A DNA stretch of 64,000 nucleotides, taken from contig OZ025278.1 of assembly GCA_964019165.1 (NCBI GenBank), positions 14,565,223-14,629,222 of the forward strand, written 5' to 3'. The notes below the pieces were generated by a model. The model did not search any database. It was not told where the DNA came from and worked only from the letters and a program-made list of their open reading frames with translations. Position 1 is the stretch's first letter. The number at the start of each line of letters is the position of its first letter. This document shows positions 1 to 12,600 of this stretch, piece by piece. The stretch comes from Mastigias papua (taxonomy: Eukaryota; Cnidaria; Scyphozoa; Rhizostomeae; Mastigiidae). The translations under genes were made by a program, and so were the position numbers.

Positions 1-133
1 GTACCCTCGCAGCGGCAAAGGCTAGGACTGACAGCTTCGTCGGTGCGTGCCTCTTGCATGAAAAGCTAGGAGCTCTTTATTTTGAACACAAACCTTGGAG
101 TGAATTAACCCAGAGTTATTATACCAAACTGGT

Positions 134-458
134 TTATTTTAGGTTTCCGTAAAAGACAGAGCATAATCTAAGTGCTTCTTCAGCATTACTATTTAAGCTG
201 CTTGCAGACGGGTCCGTTCCTACAGAGGGGTGTAGGGGTGCAGACAAAACACCATACAAAACTCTGTCAGCAAAATAGCCAAAATTTGCCATTTCTGTCA
301 GTAACTTCCTCTCATTCTCTGTATCCCAGAAGCCTACCAAGAAGAAATAGATGTTGCGGAGCAAACAGCTCATGAATATGCTGCATTTTATAGAACAGGC
401 CTGTAGGCTGGCCTAGGGGACAAGGCCCCATTGGAGCTCCAAAAGATGACATGGTATC
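134..458 (-). pseudogene. Frameshifted 3' end of an unrecognised gene
   Basis: On the minus strand a pyrimidine-rich acceptor (AG at 460-459) leads into an open frame from 458 containing GAPMGPCPLGQPTGLFYKM and then HELFAPQHLFLLG. It stops at 312-314. A second frame overlaps it, runs on with FWDTENERKLLTEMANFGYF and ends at a TAA at 134-136 that overlaps an AATAAA. Both halves look coding and would join smoothly with a shift of one base near 333-340. There is also an acceptor-like TTCTTGGTAG directly before the second half, so 134-333 alone could be a terminal exon. I do not recognise the protein. It may be a decayed gene end, a retro-copy, or a real terminal exon with a sequencing error. No upstream exon was found in the 900 bp before TPMT copy A. 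Confidence 0.35.
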
Positions 459-1354
459 CTTTAAATATAGAGAAAACAATCTTTATTTTGCATCTTTTTG
501 CACCATTTGTCGGAACTTAACACAAATCATGTAATTCAATGCATTCTGGACTGTTATAGAGGTCTGTTATAGAATTACACAATTTCCAATTAGCTACTTT
601 GAGAACAAAGTCAATTTGATTGCATGGCGTTTCGATTTAATTAAACAGCGTATTCGGGGGCAGATCGAGCACGTCATGTTTGGGGTGTAGAAGGAAGGCC
701 ACACCTTTCTTTGTGCTGGGTAGTAGAATTTACAAACAGGGGGCTCCCGTGTTATAGCGAAAAACAATACATTGATACCTGTCAATATCTATGACTAAAA
801 TGTTAGTCTTATCTTATCCATGCATTTCCTAAATGTGCAAGTTAGCAAACCTGGATAAACAAGTCTTGCCATACTTCAAACTTGCCTAGTATTCTGTCGC
901 TATACTACCGAACCGACATTCCGTCTTACCAAATACAATACGGTAATGACTCACTAACAAAAGGCGGAATATTGAAGGCTATTGAACTAGCAACAATCCC
1001 TCAAATAGATCGGTCCCTTAATACCTGCTAATTAAATGATGCAAGTTGTTATTAAATTACTCTGTCTTTATTCTTGACCAAACCGGAAAAGACTCATCTT
1101 GATAGTAAACTCTATAAACTGAAATAGAAGTATCCTAAACAGTTCATATTTATTCTATTTGGCCTATCACAAGTAAAGCAAGCTATTTTCAAGTAAAAAT
1201 CTTGCAAGATGCTGATTGTCCAACGCTCAACAACCTTAAAAGAAGCATTTTAAGCAAAAAGATTTTTAATCAAATTAATAATATAAAAATAACATGCGCC
1301 TGAGAGGACAATTGCAATTAATCACTCATCCGATAGCCGGCCGATTCACATATT
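459..1354. other. Spacer between gene relic and TPMT copy A
   Basis: AT-rich spacer. Apart from the copy A poly(A) signal at 1149-1154 and its 3' flank, which resembles the 3' flanks of copies B and C, I see no coding exon, RNA gene or clear repeat. Confidence 0.5.
1149..1154 (-). terminator. Poly(A) signal of TPMT copy A
   Basis: TTTATT on the plus strand reads AATAAA on the gene strand, about 200 bp past the stop codon. The surrounding sequence is alignable with the same position behind copies B (9413-9418) and C (21204-21209), which supports a conserved functional signal. Confidence 0.6.
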
Positions 1355-4300
1355 TTATTTTCTAGTTATGAGGTAGGAACATTTACTCATGACATCCAAG
1401 TTGTATCTAGCCTTTGATAGTGAGGGATCATACAGTTCTCTGTTAAGCGGCTGGACATCAAAGTTCTTGCCTACAGTGATGAAAACATACATGTATGTCA
1501 TGAAAACAAACACGAAGCAGGTAAGAAAACTAATGAAAATCCAACAAACGTATGGTGACGTAAGAGGATTGTATATACAAGTGACAAATTTGATCAACTG
1601 TAATGGAACCAGTCAATACACTTAAAACATACCCGTGTAGTCAAAGTATAACAGGAGTATTTCTAAAACAATCTTACATTCACAAGATGTATATAATAGA
1701 CAGTATATTACCCATCATTACATGTAAAATATGAAAACTACAGAGAAGAATAACGGGACAAATTACAAAGTCTGGTATGGAGTTGCAAAATAGTTGAGGA
1801 GTGCTAGAACTAGTGCCCTTGTGCCACTTATATGCCATGCGACAGAGCTACGCACCGAGCAGAGCTTGATGGTAACTTCCATTCTCCAGTAGTGAATTTC
1901 ATTATATATCAATTCAACAATCGCTAAGGACAACTATCTTCTTTATCAGGTATCTCATAAAGTCAGCAGATCAATATAGACAGTCACATCAGGAATAGCT
2001 TCATAACTAGAATTTGACAGCGTTCTCTAGCCAGAAGTAGTACTGCTTTATAGAACACAAAAGTGAATAAAACTGTAATTTTTGTCTCCAAGTCTCTGCT
2101 TGAAATTTCAATACAAGTCATAGATTTGTAAACAAATTCTCGACTTACTATATATTTCACGAATATGGTGCTCTGGCACGTGATGCGGTGGGCCTAATAG
2201 AAGAAAACTATAAGTGATATAGCCTCAGGCATGAATGAACGACTGCACATGAATTATAAAGGGCTAGGATCATTTAAACCAGTGGATCCCAAACTTTTTA
2301 TGTTATTCTGTGTGGCTGTACTCTACTGTTTACTTTTTCGAATCATGGTCTCCTTGGAGGGATAAATAGATGCAACGACTGATATACTTTCTCGGAAAAC
2401 AAACATAATTAGTAAAATAGGTTGCTAAAACAATGAAATGAAGAAAGCAAAAACATCCTCTCGAGGTCCCCTGAAATCTTCCGTGGTCCCGCAAGTGAAC
2501 CCTTCGCAGACCCCAGTTTGGGAACCACTGATTTAAACTGTAGCTCATGAAAGTTGAAAACATAAAGAAAATGCATGCCATATCAATTCTAGTCAACTTA
2601 AAGGTAAATCGGAAAGCTAAAAATGATAATAGAAAATCATTTATGTGATCTATTCCCGAATAAAATAAAACATCGATTCAAAATAAAAACTGTACAATAG
2701 AATGGAAATTTGATTCTAAGAATATTTAAGGTGTCTTCTGCCTACCGAAACACGCTACCGACCAGGCAATGTTAGATAGAAAGCTAACAGAAAAACTACA
2801 GATGGCGAGCTGCCGTACGATGCAGTCATTTGGTTGTTTGTGGTGCTATCAGCAACAAATAGATCTAAGGAGCTTTCGTGGCGGTTCAGAGGGTAATGCC
2901 TCAAAAGTTTTCAGCTGCTCACCAGTTCGTAGACCTATTTCAATAATTTCGGTGTAAAGCCATTATTCTTAACGCACAATTTGAATAGCGATCAATTTTA
3001 CATATTGGAAATCCAAATAAGTATGTAACATTTTATATAAAATATATACAAAGTTTTATTTATATATTGAGTCTTACTTATACAAATAATAAATATTTAA
3101 TCAAAATTTTAGGCATAGTTGCATTTGCATAGAAACACCATGATCTCTAACGTGTTGAAAAGAGACCAACTGAATGAAGAATATAGAAAACCAGTTTCAA
3201 ACGAGCATAGTTGATGACGTCCTGCGAGAATCCTTTCTGACTCCCTAGCAAATCATAAATCTGAGTTATACAACAAGAGCATTCATCCCAGTGTGACGTA
3301 TATTCATTTCAATCAGAATAGAGATCTAATTGAGCAACGTTTATATCTGAAAATAAAGAGATGATAAATTAGAAATTAATACAATTCTACTCTGATACAA
3401 ATGATAAAAGTAAATATATAAATCATACCTCCAAAGGCAGTAGGGTCATATTCTAAACATTCCGCCAGGATTTTGCCACCAGGTAAAACGAGGTCAGCCA
3501 TCATTTCAGCATACCTAGAGGAAAGTCAAAACACTAGACAATTGTTTTTCAAGCCGACTCATTCACCTCTTTTGAACAATTGGCAGGCAGCCCCGGCCTC
3601 TTAAAGGTGCAAAATTAGACTAGATCTCAAAATTATAGCAAGTGAATCCATGTCTTGCAATGCCAAATGAAATATGCTAGGATTGATAATCTTCAATTTT
3701 GCTTTCATTTTTTAGGTAAACCAACTGCTCATGCGCAAAATCAACAATCTGACAATGATCAGACTGCAATATACATGCTCACCAAAGTTAACGGTTGACA
3801 GGCAAATCAAAGAACTCATCATACAAAAAGCCAAGCGCTGTATAGTTAAAAGTCGAGTGCGTTTGGCCAGGGCTTGATACACTACCATACTGCGTACCTA
3901 CATGACAAGAATAGGCTATCTGATAACATACCTTGGCCTGTCTTTTGGGTTGATTGCGACCAGAGATCCTCTGTCAAATACACCGTGAAATTGGCCACCA
4001 GCTACTGTGCTACAAAACCAATCGAAAGTGCTTGTACAGCCTCCTTAACTAAGATATGAAAAACTCAGTTTGAGAAATGTTACAACAATACTGTTGCATC
4101 ATGCCAGTAAAATAGTACAATCTTTACGGCAAAAACGTGTGAATTTAGGAGAATCATCTCTGCTGGTTTTGACAAAAAAGTAACGCTAACTGGTGTTGCA
4201 AGACTTGTCATTATGAAAACCAGACATATGTTTTTAAGAACAGCAGATACGATCAATGCTACAGGTTCACATAAGAACCTTACGCTCAGAAGAGTCTGCT

Positions 4301-7300
4301 GAAGAAGATTTTTATCCTAGACTATGAGCATTCTCGGATGCAATGGCCAGTTCCTTTCATCATAATCTATATCACCTAATCTCAAGCAACTTGCTGCAAC
4401 TACGAGACGCTCATTCACTCATAGGTGTACGGTAAGCAACCATTAAGTCATATCAAAGTGCATCACTAACGATCTATTTAGTTAACTTTTGTCTCTCTCG
4501 TGCATTTTGGCCCAAGACTTTTAGTCAATGGTGAGCATTTATCTTCGTCAGGTTTACTGAAAATACTACATGATAATCCCATATACGAATCCGTCGTTTG
4601 GGGATCGCCTAGTGAAGAGGAAAATTACTCTGAGACCAGCGGCCTAATGGGGGAGGGTAGCTAATTAATTCCAGGTATCCATTCAATGCTGTTGGGCTGG
4701 GTGGACACAAGGATGTAGAAGATTGGGGCCAGGCGCTAAGTTCCCTTTTTCTGGGTATAAATGAACACATTAATGAGTTCTACCGACCAGGACCCTAGAA
4801 GAATCATCCTTTCCACTATTACTACCATTGATCATTGATCCACCAGCTGGCAATAAAGTTGGGACGGTTTCAAATTGCATTAGAAACTATGAAGGGTGTG
4901 GCCTCATGAAGGTTCGATTTGGCCAGACAAGGGCCCCAAGTAAAAAAACTTAACTCATGACACCACCTTTAACTCCCAAGTGTTACTGCCTGGGACCCAG
5001 TTATTGCGGATGCACAGTAAACATCCAAATCATGGCCTGATACACGCCTCAAACTATTGATCTTCTGCAAGACATATATACGACCACTCGGTCACCTGCC
5101 CTTATGGAAACAGTGCAGCCTAGACAAAACATAATCTATGGACATTTTGACTATAATCATGATTGTGGTTTTCTTCAGTGTCTATATAGCCATTAAATAA
5201 ACATTTCACTCTCAGATGAACAGTTCGTAGAGGAGAATAAACCAAAAACTATATCAAAACAGAAATTACCTTCGAAAATCAAACATATCGCAGACGAAAA
5301 TTTTGATCGTCTCATCTAAAGACTGAAAATAAAGAAACAGTGTTTGAACAAAATAATAGGTTTGTCGCTGTACAAAAATGACTACTTGTAATGAATCTTA
5401 CTGATAAGAATGAATAATGACCAATCAAAACAGCACTGGCGTTCTGACAATATTTTAAGGTAATATGTGACCTTGCACTTTCTAAACAATGAAACCTGAG
5501 TCAAAACTATATTCATATAAATAATAAATTTGTGATACTGTCATAAGTCATAAGTCATAAGTCATAAGTGAAAGTTTAAGTGTTGTTCAAGTCACTGGTC
5601 TTTTTGACAAAGGCTAGCCATGCATTTCTCAAAGATACGACTGCTCATATCAGAATAACTGTCCGTTGCCACAGAAAATCAAGATTAATGTTGTAGTAGA
5701 TACTCCCAAAGGACGTTGGATTTTACGGACATTTTTGCTGGGACAATGTCACTATTTATGCTTGAACAGTTGGGTCCTGTTGTTTGTCTCATCTATGGAT
5801 GTTTATCTCATTTTGCACTTTTTCATGATACATGAACAGCTATCATGGTGTATTTTCTTGAAAGTCATAACCTAGTTTTATAAATGTCATGATTCTTTTT
5901 ATCAATATGTCCAGATACTTCTTGAATGATATGGTAGTGTAGCTTGTTAAACAGATATGCAATTGGCTCTTTCTTTGTTATCCACTGTATTTGCTTTACT
6001 AACTGTCTTCAGGTTTACGGTTAATCGCAGGGGTAGTCATGGTATTTTGTCCTCCATGGGTCCCGTCCTTATAGTGTAGTTCCATAGTTCACAAGACGTG
6101 TTTTGAGTAATTTGTTTCTGTAAGTTTTAATTGTATTGAATAGAAAAAAATCCACTCCAAGAGTCATTGCTGCATTTTGAAATACTATTTCTAACAAAAC
6201 CAAGCAAACTAAAGAGTGTCAAAAAATATGTTACAAACCATTGCTGTTACTTTGTGCACTATCAGAATGGTTTTTTTCAGTTAAGAAATTGCTCAAACAC
6301 TAAACTGCAAATATTCTGTATATGCAATAAAAAGAGTACTTACTGAAAAGACCTGTGCACCCCTTGGAGCCATATTTATTGCATCCATTTTGTACTCTAA
6401 ATTTTGTTCTTGAAAAAAGTCCTTGACAGCCTTATCTGAGCCATCCACCCCTATTACCAAATGGCCTTTGTCAGCAACCCTGTGTAAACAGCATACATGA
6501 AAGCACTAACAGACTGTCTAAAAAAATTTCCCTGAGTTTGGCCTAATGCAAAAGTTATTCCTAACTTTTTCTTGAAAATCTATATTTTTCCATTGGCCTC
6601 TCTGGGAAAAAACTTTCTTCCTTGACTTGAGGGGCTTAACAATGAAGCAACTTAATAAATAGCAAGATATTTCTTTTCAGTTTAGCAATAAACACAGCAC
6701 ATTAAACTTTAAGATCACCAACCAACCAGGGCTCTCTAATATTACATTGCAACATGCCTTAGTAGGTGTTGATAGTGCATATGATCAAAATTTCCTTTAA
6801 AATATAGATTTTTTACTCACATCTTCCTTTACATAGAAATAATTTTTCTTACTAAATAGTACAGACAAACAAGTGCACACATGCAAATAGCAGTGCAAAT
6901 CTAATGACCTTCTTATTGAACTGCCTGCATTGCTACAGGGTTGATTGCTCAATACATGCAAGACTTAACTGTCTGAGCACTTTCTTACAGTAAAGAGAAA
7001 TATGCAAATGTTATTTAAGTTCATCAGCTACAATAATATCATAAATCCTTGAATTTACCCCCCTCAAAAAGCCCCTCCTCAAATACACCTCCATGCTAGA
7101 ACAGGAAAAAAGGAGTGCTACTGACAATGAGCTTTATTCATCCAAAATTCATCAAGAAAACTTAAAAGCCCTCCCCTCAAATAAGCCCTCACTCATCATG
7201 CTACTGAATGCTTTTAAATGATCCATTTCTTCTAAATCCCATACAATAGTATATACCTTTTTATCAGCTTAATTTTTTAAATTTTTACCTTTGCATTCTA

Positions 7301-8140
7301 TATGTTAATGTTGTGTGTATATATGTTAAGGCCAGTGGTGGATCTAGAATGGGCCATTGGAGGGGGCCACAAAAATCTGGTTGGCTCAAAAGGGCATGTC
7401 AAACCATTTTGGCACCATACTGTTTGGGAGCCATGGTCCCCCCAGCCCTCCTCTGGATCTGCTACTGACAACAGCTGTGGGGTATTTACTGTCCTTTACC
7501 CCGGTAGAATGTTATTGTATTTTAATGAATTATATGAATAGAAAAAAGCCTCCACTCAAAATTATCAAAAATAAAAAAGTCCCAGAGGGCTAATTCGAGG
7601 AGGAGAATTTACTGTAACATAAACACATACCATTTCATATCAATAGTTTTTCCACATAGCGGGAACAGTATCCTCTGCTTTTTCTCATTCCCAACAACCT
7701 TGTCAAAATGACTCTCCAATGTACTAGAGCAGAGTAGAAGAACATACTTCAGCTTAGTTAACAACCATGCAGTGATGGAGGCACGGGGTGTAGAGAGTTC
7801 AAATACCCCAAATTTCTTGATAAAGTAAGTTAGACTCGTCCAAAAATGTCACAAAATTCCCTAAAATCGAAAGAACACAGTTCATTATCACTCCGGTCCA
7901 TCGGCAAACAGCCCCCCCCCCCATTCGGCATTTACATTTGTGCCTCTGCCCCAAAGCTCCCAAAGAGAATCACTAAGCACTATTCCGTGCTGCTAAATGC
8001 TTAAATTTTTACTGACAACACTCCTTACAAAATTCTTACCCGTTGACTTTATCACTATGCCAGCGAGTCCTTCCTTCCTTCCATCTAGTATTCCAATCTT
8101 CCAGAGTCATTCTAGTGTCTTGAATTCTCGATGAATCCAT
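1355..8140 (-). CDS. TPMT: Thiopurine S-methyltransferase-like, tandem copy A
   Basis: SAM-dependent S-methyltransferase of the TPMT family, predicted cytosolic. Minus-strand join: 8140-8040, 7723-7631, 6479-6344, 5322-5270, 4009-3932, 3514-3429, 2193-2149, 1470-1355. All junctions are GT-AG and in phase, giving 708 nt and 235 aa (human TPMT is 245 aa). The ATG opens [20 protein letters not shown], whose two Trp match the SAM-binding Trp pair of human TPMT. Then come [12 protein letters not shown] (Rossmann-fold motif), [39 protein letters not shown] (equivalent of the active-site Asp-Arg) and [15 protein letters not shown]. The eight-coding-exon layout is that of vertebrate TPMT. The last exon encodes a C-terminus ending in SYLITRK that is shorter than in vertebrates. 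A hAT MITE lies in the intron between exons 7 and 6. The physiological thiol or selenol substrate cannot be told from sequence. Confidence 0.9.
2280..2530. mobile_element. hAT-type MITE with intact target duplication
   Basis: A 251-bp element in an intron of TPMT copy A. The ends are CAGTGGATCCCAAACT and, inverted, CAGTGGTTCCCAAACT, which is the classic hAT (Charlie/Tol2-like) terminal sequence. It is flanked by a perfect 8-bp duplication ATTTAAAC at 2272-2279 and 2531-2538. There is no transposase. Confidence 0.9.
7053..7616. repeat. CCCC-rich dispersed repeat in TPMT-A intron
   Basis: Runs such as AAGCCCCTCC, AAGCCCTCCCC and the end GAGAATTTACTGTAAC recur, in the other orientation and degenerate, at 12757-13168 (GGGGGGCTTA, GAGGGGGCTTCAT). 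The boundaries are approximate and the family is unidentified. Confidence 0.4.
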
Positions 8141-8214
8141 ATCGATACGAAGATAAGTTAAAATAATAGATGTGATGCGTTTTTGTAGAGTTCTAACACC
8201 ATTCATAGCATCCT

Positions 8215-8560
8215 GTCAACTTCCCCCATTTTCTATAGCCTCTATTTCAAACAGAATGAAGTAGCCAAGTGTCAGGTTGAGGTTCCGCTGCTAAGTATTG
8301 ATTGTTTCATGTAAGCTCACTTTTCTAAACATGTCTAACTAGATATGAAGCAAGCCAACTTGACATACGCTATGTATATTCTATCTTTATTCAATCTATT
8401 GCTGCTTGGATCTAGCGACCCACTAAATAACACCCCAGAGCAGGCACTCTAACATCAGTTTAGCATATTGAGTACAAGGGGTGAAATCACAGAAAAAGGT
8501 GAATTCTCATCCTTATACGCCACTGACTGGAAACTTTACATCTTTACTATACTAAAAATT
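8215..8560. repeat. Duplicated 5' flank of TPMT copy A
   Basis: This block just upstream of copy A is alignable at a glance with 20435-20760, for example TTGGATCTAGCGA, CCACTAAATAAC, GAAGCAAGCCAA and TACGCCAC in the same order. The second block lies just beyond the transposon upstream of copy B. It therefore represents the ancestral 5' flank, probably the promoter, of the duplicated unit. Confidence 0.75.
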
Positions 8561-9199
8561 GTAATATTTCATAGCCTACATATACTATCCAGACGCGCAA
8601 CTACGGGGCGGGTTCTGGGGGTCTAGACCCTCACCAATTCCCACAAAAAGTTAAACGTACCATTTTGCAGAATTTTGAAGCTGTTTATTGCGTTGATGTT
8701 CTGTAGACTTGCTAACTATAATCACTGTTACTCATAACAGTAACGAAATCCTGAAACTTCCCGTACCATTTCTTTTGTTTCCCAATATGAAAAATCTGAC
8801 CTCAAGATGCATTCTTCCTAGAAAGTGGCTAGTATGCCCTTTTTGTTCACTCAAAAATTCCTAGTTGTGCGCCTGCTATTTTCTGTAGAAAGTGCCCTAT
8901 TTCTCCAAAGCTTCCATGTTGCATCATTGCACCGGCAAGAGTACTTATCACAGAGGCATCGTGGCCGAAAGACCCAGTGGGACACTGCCCTTTGTTCAGA
9001 TTTTTGTCGGATTTGTCAGAACATTTGCAACATACTAGCCCTATACTACACAACGAGTCAAAAAGATTTGTCGAAAAAATGTCCTCCTTGGGTCCACTAC
9101 CTCTGGAAACCCACGTCGCCTCTGACTTATTGTATTTTGATAGCCATATTTAGTGTGACTGAGCAGCAGCAAGCTTTCAAAAATTATATGGTATGACAA
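8561..9199. other. Spacer upstream of TPMT copy A
   Basis: No gene recognised. Open frames here on both strands (8825-9196 plus, 8847-9053 minus) overlap each other, have no family resemblance and no splice context. The block is not obviously shared with the equivalent interval before copy C. Confidence 0.4.
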
Positions 9200-9600
9200 G
9201 TTTCACTTGGAGAGCTGATAACTTCGTATGTTGAAGCAGAGAAGACCCACTATTGTTGGGTCCGATGCGGGAATAACAGAGAACCACCCCTGAATGTCTG
9301 TCTAATATACATATTCATGTTGTTACCATATCTATTTTCTAATAAACCTGAGAAGGCTAAAATTGACAACAGGTTTTACAAAACGAAATACACCTATCCC
9401 TAACAATTTATATTTATTTCATTTGACTGTCACAAGCTATTTCCAAATAGAATTCTTGCAACATGGTGATTCTCTATCGTTCAAAGACCTTGCAAAAACC
9501 TTGAAAGATGAAGTCTCAAGAAAAGAACTTCTATCAAATACAATAAGATAAAAATGGCGTGTGTACATGAAAGGACAATAAAAAATTAACAGTTCATATT
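9200..9600. repeat. Duplicated 3' flank of TPMT copy B
   Basis: The sequence from GATAACTTCGTATG through ACCACCCCTGAATGTCT and CTAATAAACCTGAGAAGGC to AAAGACCTTGCAAAA is matched in order at 21010-21400 behind copy C, and more weakly at about 1100-1330 behind copy A. It marks the downstream end of each duplicated unit. Confidence 0.75.
9413..9418 (-). terminator. Poly(A) signal of TPMT copy B
   Basis: AATAAA on the gene strand, about 205 bp past the stop, in a context shared with copies A and C. Confidence 0.6.
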
Positions 9601-9622
9601 TTGGCAGACAGAGTCACATATT

Positions 9623-12600
9623 CTACTTTCTAGTGATAAGGTATGAGCATACAAAGAAAGGATCCACTTTGAGAAGGCATTTTATCTTTGTTATTGATGG
9701 GCCTACCATCTGTCTGTCAAGTGGCTGGATATCAAAATTCTTACCTATGGCAAAGAAAATATACTATGCAAGCGATCAAAATACACAGAAAACAAGGAGA
9801 AAAACTAACGAGAACCAGTCAACTGATGAACTTTTTTGAAATATTGGGAAACAAGCAGAGACGTCGCGAGAAACGGCTGGTTGGAGGTGTGTAGTTTTCA
9901 ATTCTTTCAAAGTTACCCGATTTTGACTATGCAATAACCTAATTTTACCTGAATCTCACGCTCAAAAAAGTTGGAGATGTGACACTCCCACACGTGCACA
10001 CCCACCCCCAATTCAATGCGCCCCTTGTCACATGACAGGCTGATAAAAAGAAACGACAGACCTGACTACCTGTATTGGGAGAATTACAACAATTAAAAAC
10101 TACACATGCTAGGATCATTTTTGAAACAAATTCTAAAGAACTGTAATTTTCTATACAGGAGAGACCCTTCAGCTAGGATAATACAGTGTAATTAATAACA
10201 AATATAATAACATAGTCAAAAATATAACGACTACTTCATTGTGCAGAGTTTATTGGGGTAAGCCTGCTACTTCTAGGAGAGGTAAGATTCTGCAATAGCA
10301 ATCTTTCTTGGGTTCACACTTGAACATCATACTATTCCGCTGAATTTTAAATCCGTGAGAAGTCTTTTTAGCAATTCTAGGGGGTAAATCAAACAAAACT
10401 TCTCCCGTGCTGGACCCAACTATGGAGGGTCGTCCTACAGCACTACACGAAGCTCTCAATCTTCCCTACGTATAAAATCGTGACGCCATCCCTATATATC
10501 TATCTACGTATTTCTGTGATTTCTAAAGTTTCATTTCAATGGCATCAACTAAAAAGGGCTTCAGCAATTAATCAGGAGAGTGCACTCTAATCAAAACTAT
10601 CATTGCCTAACAGGAAGTATAATTTAACAAAACTGCGCTACTTTTTGTCTCCAAGTAATGGATAGGTAAACAAATGTTCAACTTACCATATATTTCACGA
10701 ATATGATCCTCTGGTACGTGATGTGGTGGGCCTAATGCAAGACAAACATCAGCGATACAACATCGAATTTGAATACGTGAGTGCAGTTAAAAATAACCAG
10801 CATGGATGTAAGGCAAAGGAAACTCACCATACAAAGCATAGATACAGAGAAAAGTACATATAAACTACAAATTATAGGTAGTAACATATAAAATCTTTTT
10901 TCTTAGTAATTCCCAGACATTGAAATGCTAAAAATTTCGGTCATTTTGGTATCCAATAATGATTCGTAATGCACAACTCCAATAGCCCGGGTACTTCGTA
11001 TATTTAATGGGTAACTGTACTTGAGTTGTTGACCTACCCTATATCTATCGATAAAAATTTCGCACATTTTCTGCTGTACAAGCTAACTTTCCACTCTGGT
11101 CTGTCAACCTCCCAGAATCTTCTTCTAGCAGGTGGACAGATTAACCATATGATAAGATTTGTTATAATAACAATCACTTTCAATCACTAAGCAAAATGAC
11201 TTTAGTGTTTGGCTATAATGAAAGATACAAAGATCAAACAAATTACAATTCAGAAAGGATTCCAAAAACATTCTGACAGTTGCAGATATTCTAACAAGAA
11301 TATCTGCCTAACAAAAATACTCCGATAGTCTAACAAGAAATGTGAGCTAAACTTTAATGAATTCGTTGCAGTTTCGTTTTCTAATGTGGGAACTTCGATA
11401 GTTGAATGTCTATTCCCACCGTGACGGGCACAGTAGTACAGTATTTATATTCCTAGTTAGTTTTCCTCTAAATGGCAAAAAGGTAACAGGTAGATGTAGA
11501 TGTAGACGAGATGCAGATGCTTGAAACCCAAGAAGTAGATAAAATCGGCGCACCAATCATTCCAAGTGATGCTTTCTCAATGGTGCCTAAATTGTACAAC
11601 TCAATTCATAAAAATTTAATCAAAAAATGTAAGCATATACGCATACTACAATTTGCAGAGACTAGCTATGATATCCTTCATGTTTACGGGAGACCAACCG
11701 AAACAGTAAATTTGAGATATCCTGAGAAATGTATGGAATCTGTTAATCAAAGCATCCATTTTTTCTCGTCCCCCTAGTGAAATCACTTCCTTGAGTCAAA
11801 TATAATTAAACATGTAACAAGTATCATTTTATCAAAATAGAACCACAATTATGTAAAATTCACATCTGAAAATAGACGAATGATAAATAAATACAACTTC
11901 GTTATGAACAAATGATAAATAAAGATACAAGTCATACCTCCAAAGGAAGTTGGATCATATTCCACACATTCCGCCAGGATTTTGCCACCAGGTAAAACGA
12001 GGTCAGCCATCATTTCAGCATACCTAGAATAAGTTCAAAGCAGGGATCACTGCTTTTGCCACGATGAAATAAAGTTACTAGTTCTCTCCACAGAACAAAA
12101 ATGATTCAAAACAACTTATTCTAAGCCATTGCCGCTAATACCACCCATCCGTAACACATCAACGTGCCAGTCACATAAAGTTCACTGGGCGCATATGAAA
12201 TAAATTGACATACCTTGGCCTATCTTTTGGGTTGATTGCGACCAGAGATCCTCTGTCAAATACACCGTGGAATTGGCCATCAACTACTGTGCTACAAAAC
12301 CAAGTAAAAGTGACCGTACAGCTCTCTTAACTAAGATATCAAAGTAAACAAAGCATAATCCCCTGAGTAAAATGAAACGTGGTGGACCTGAATGACTTAT
12401 CATTGCTGGGGCAAGAGTTGGATAAAAGTGTAATGATAGCTGGTGTTGCAAGACATGGTGTGAAGAAAACCAGGCATGTGTATTTAAGCACAGCAGAGAA
12501 AAAGACCGATGCTAGAGATTCGCATATAAATTTAGCGCGCGGAAGTGTCTGCTTAAGAAGATCTTTATCCTAAATCACTCATTTTCATGCGATAGATTGC

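Noticed and set aside
8825..9196. 123-codon plus-strand open frame upstream of TPMT copy A
   Set aside because: No recognisable motif, not conserved in the equivalent flank of copy C, and overlapped by an opposite-strand frame.
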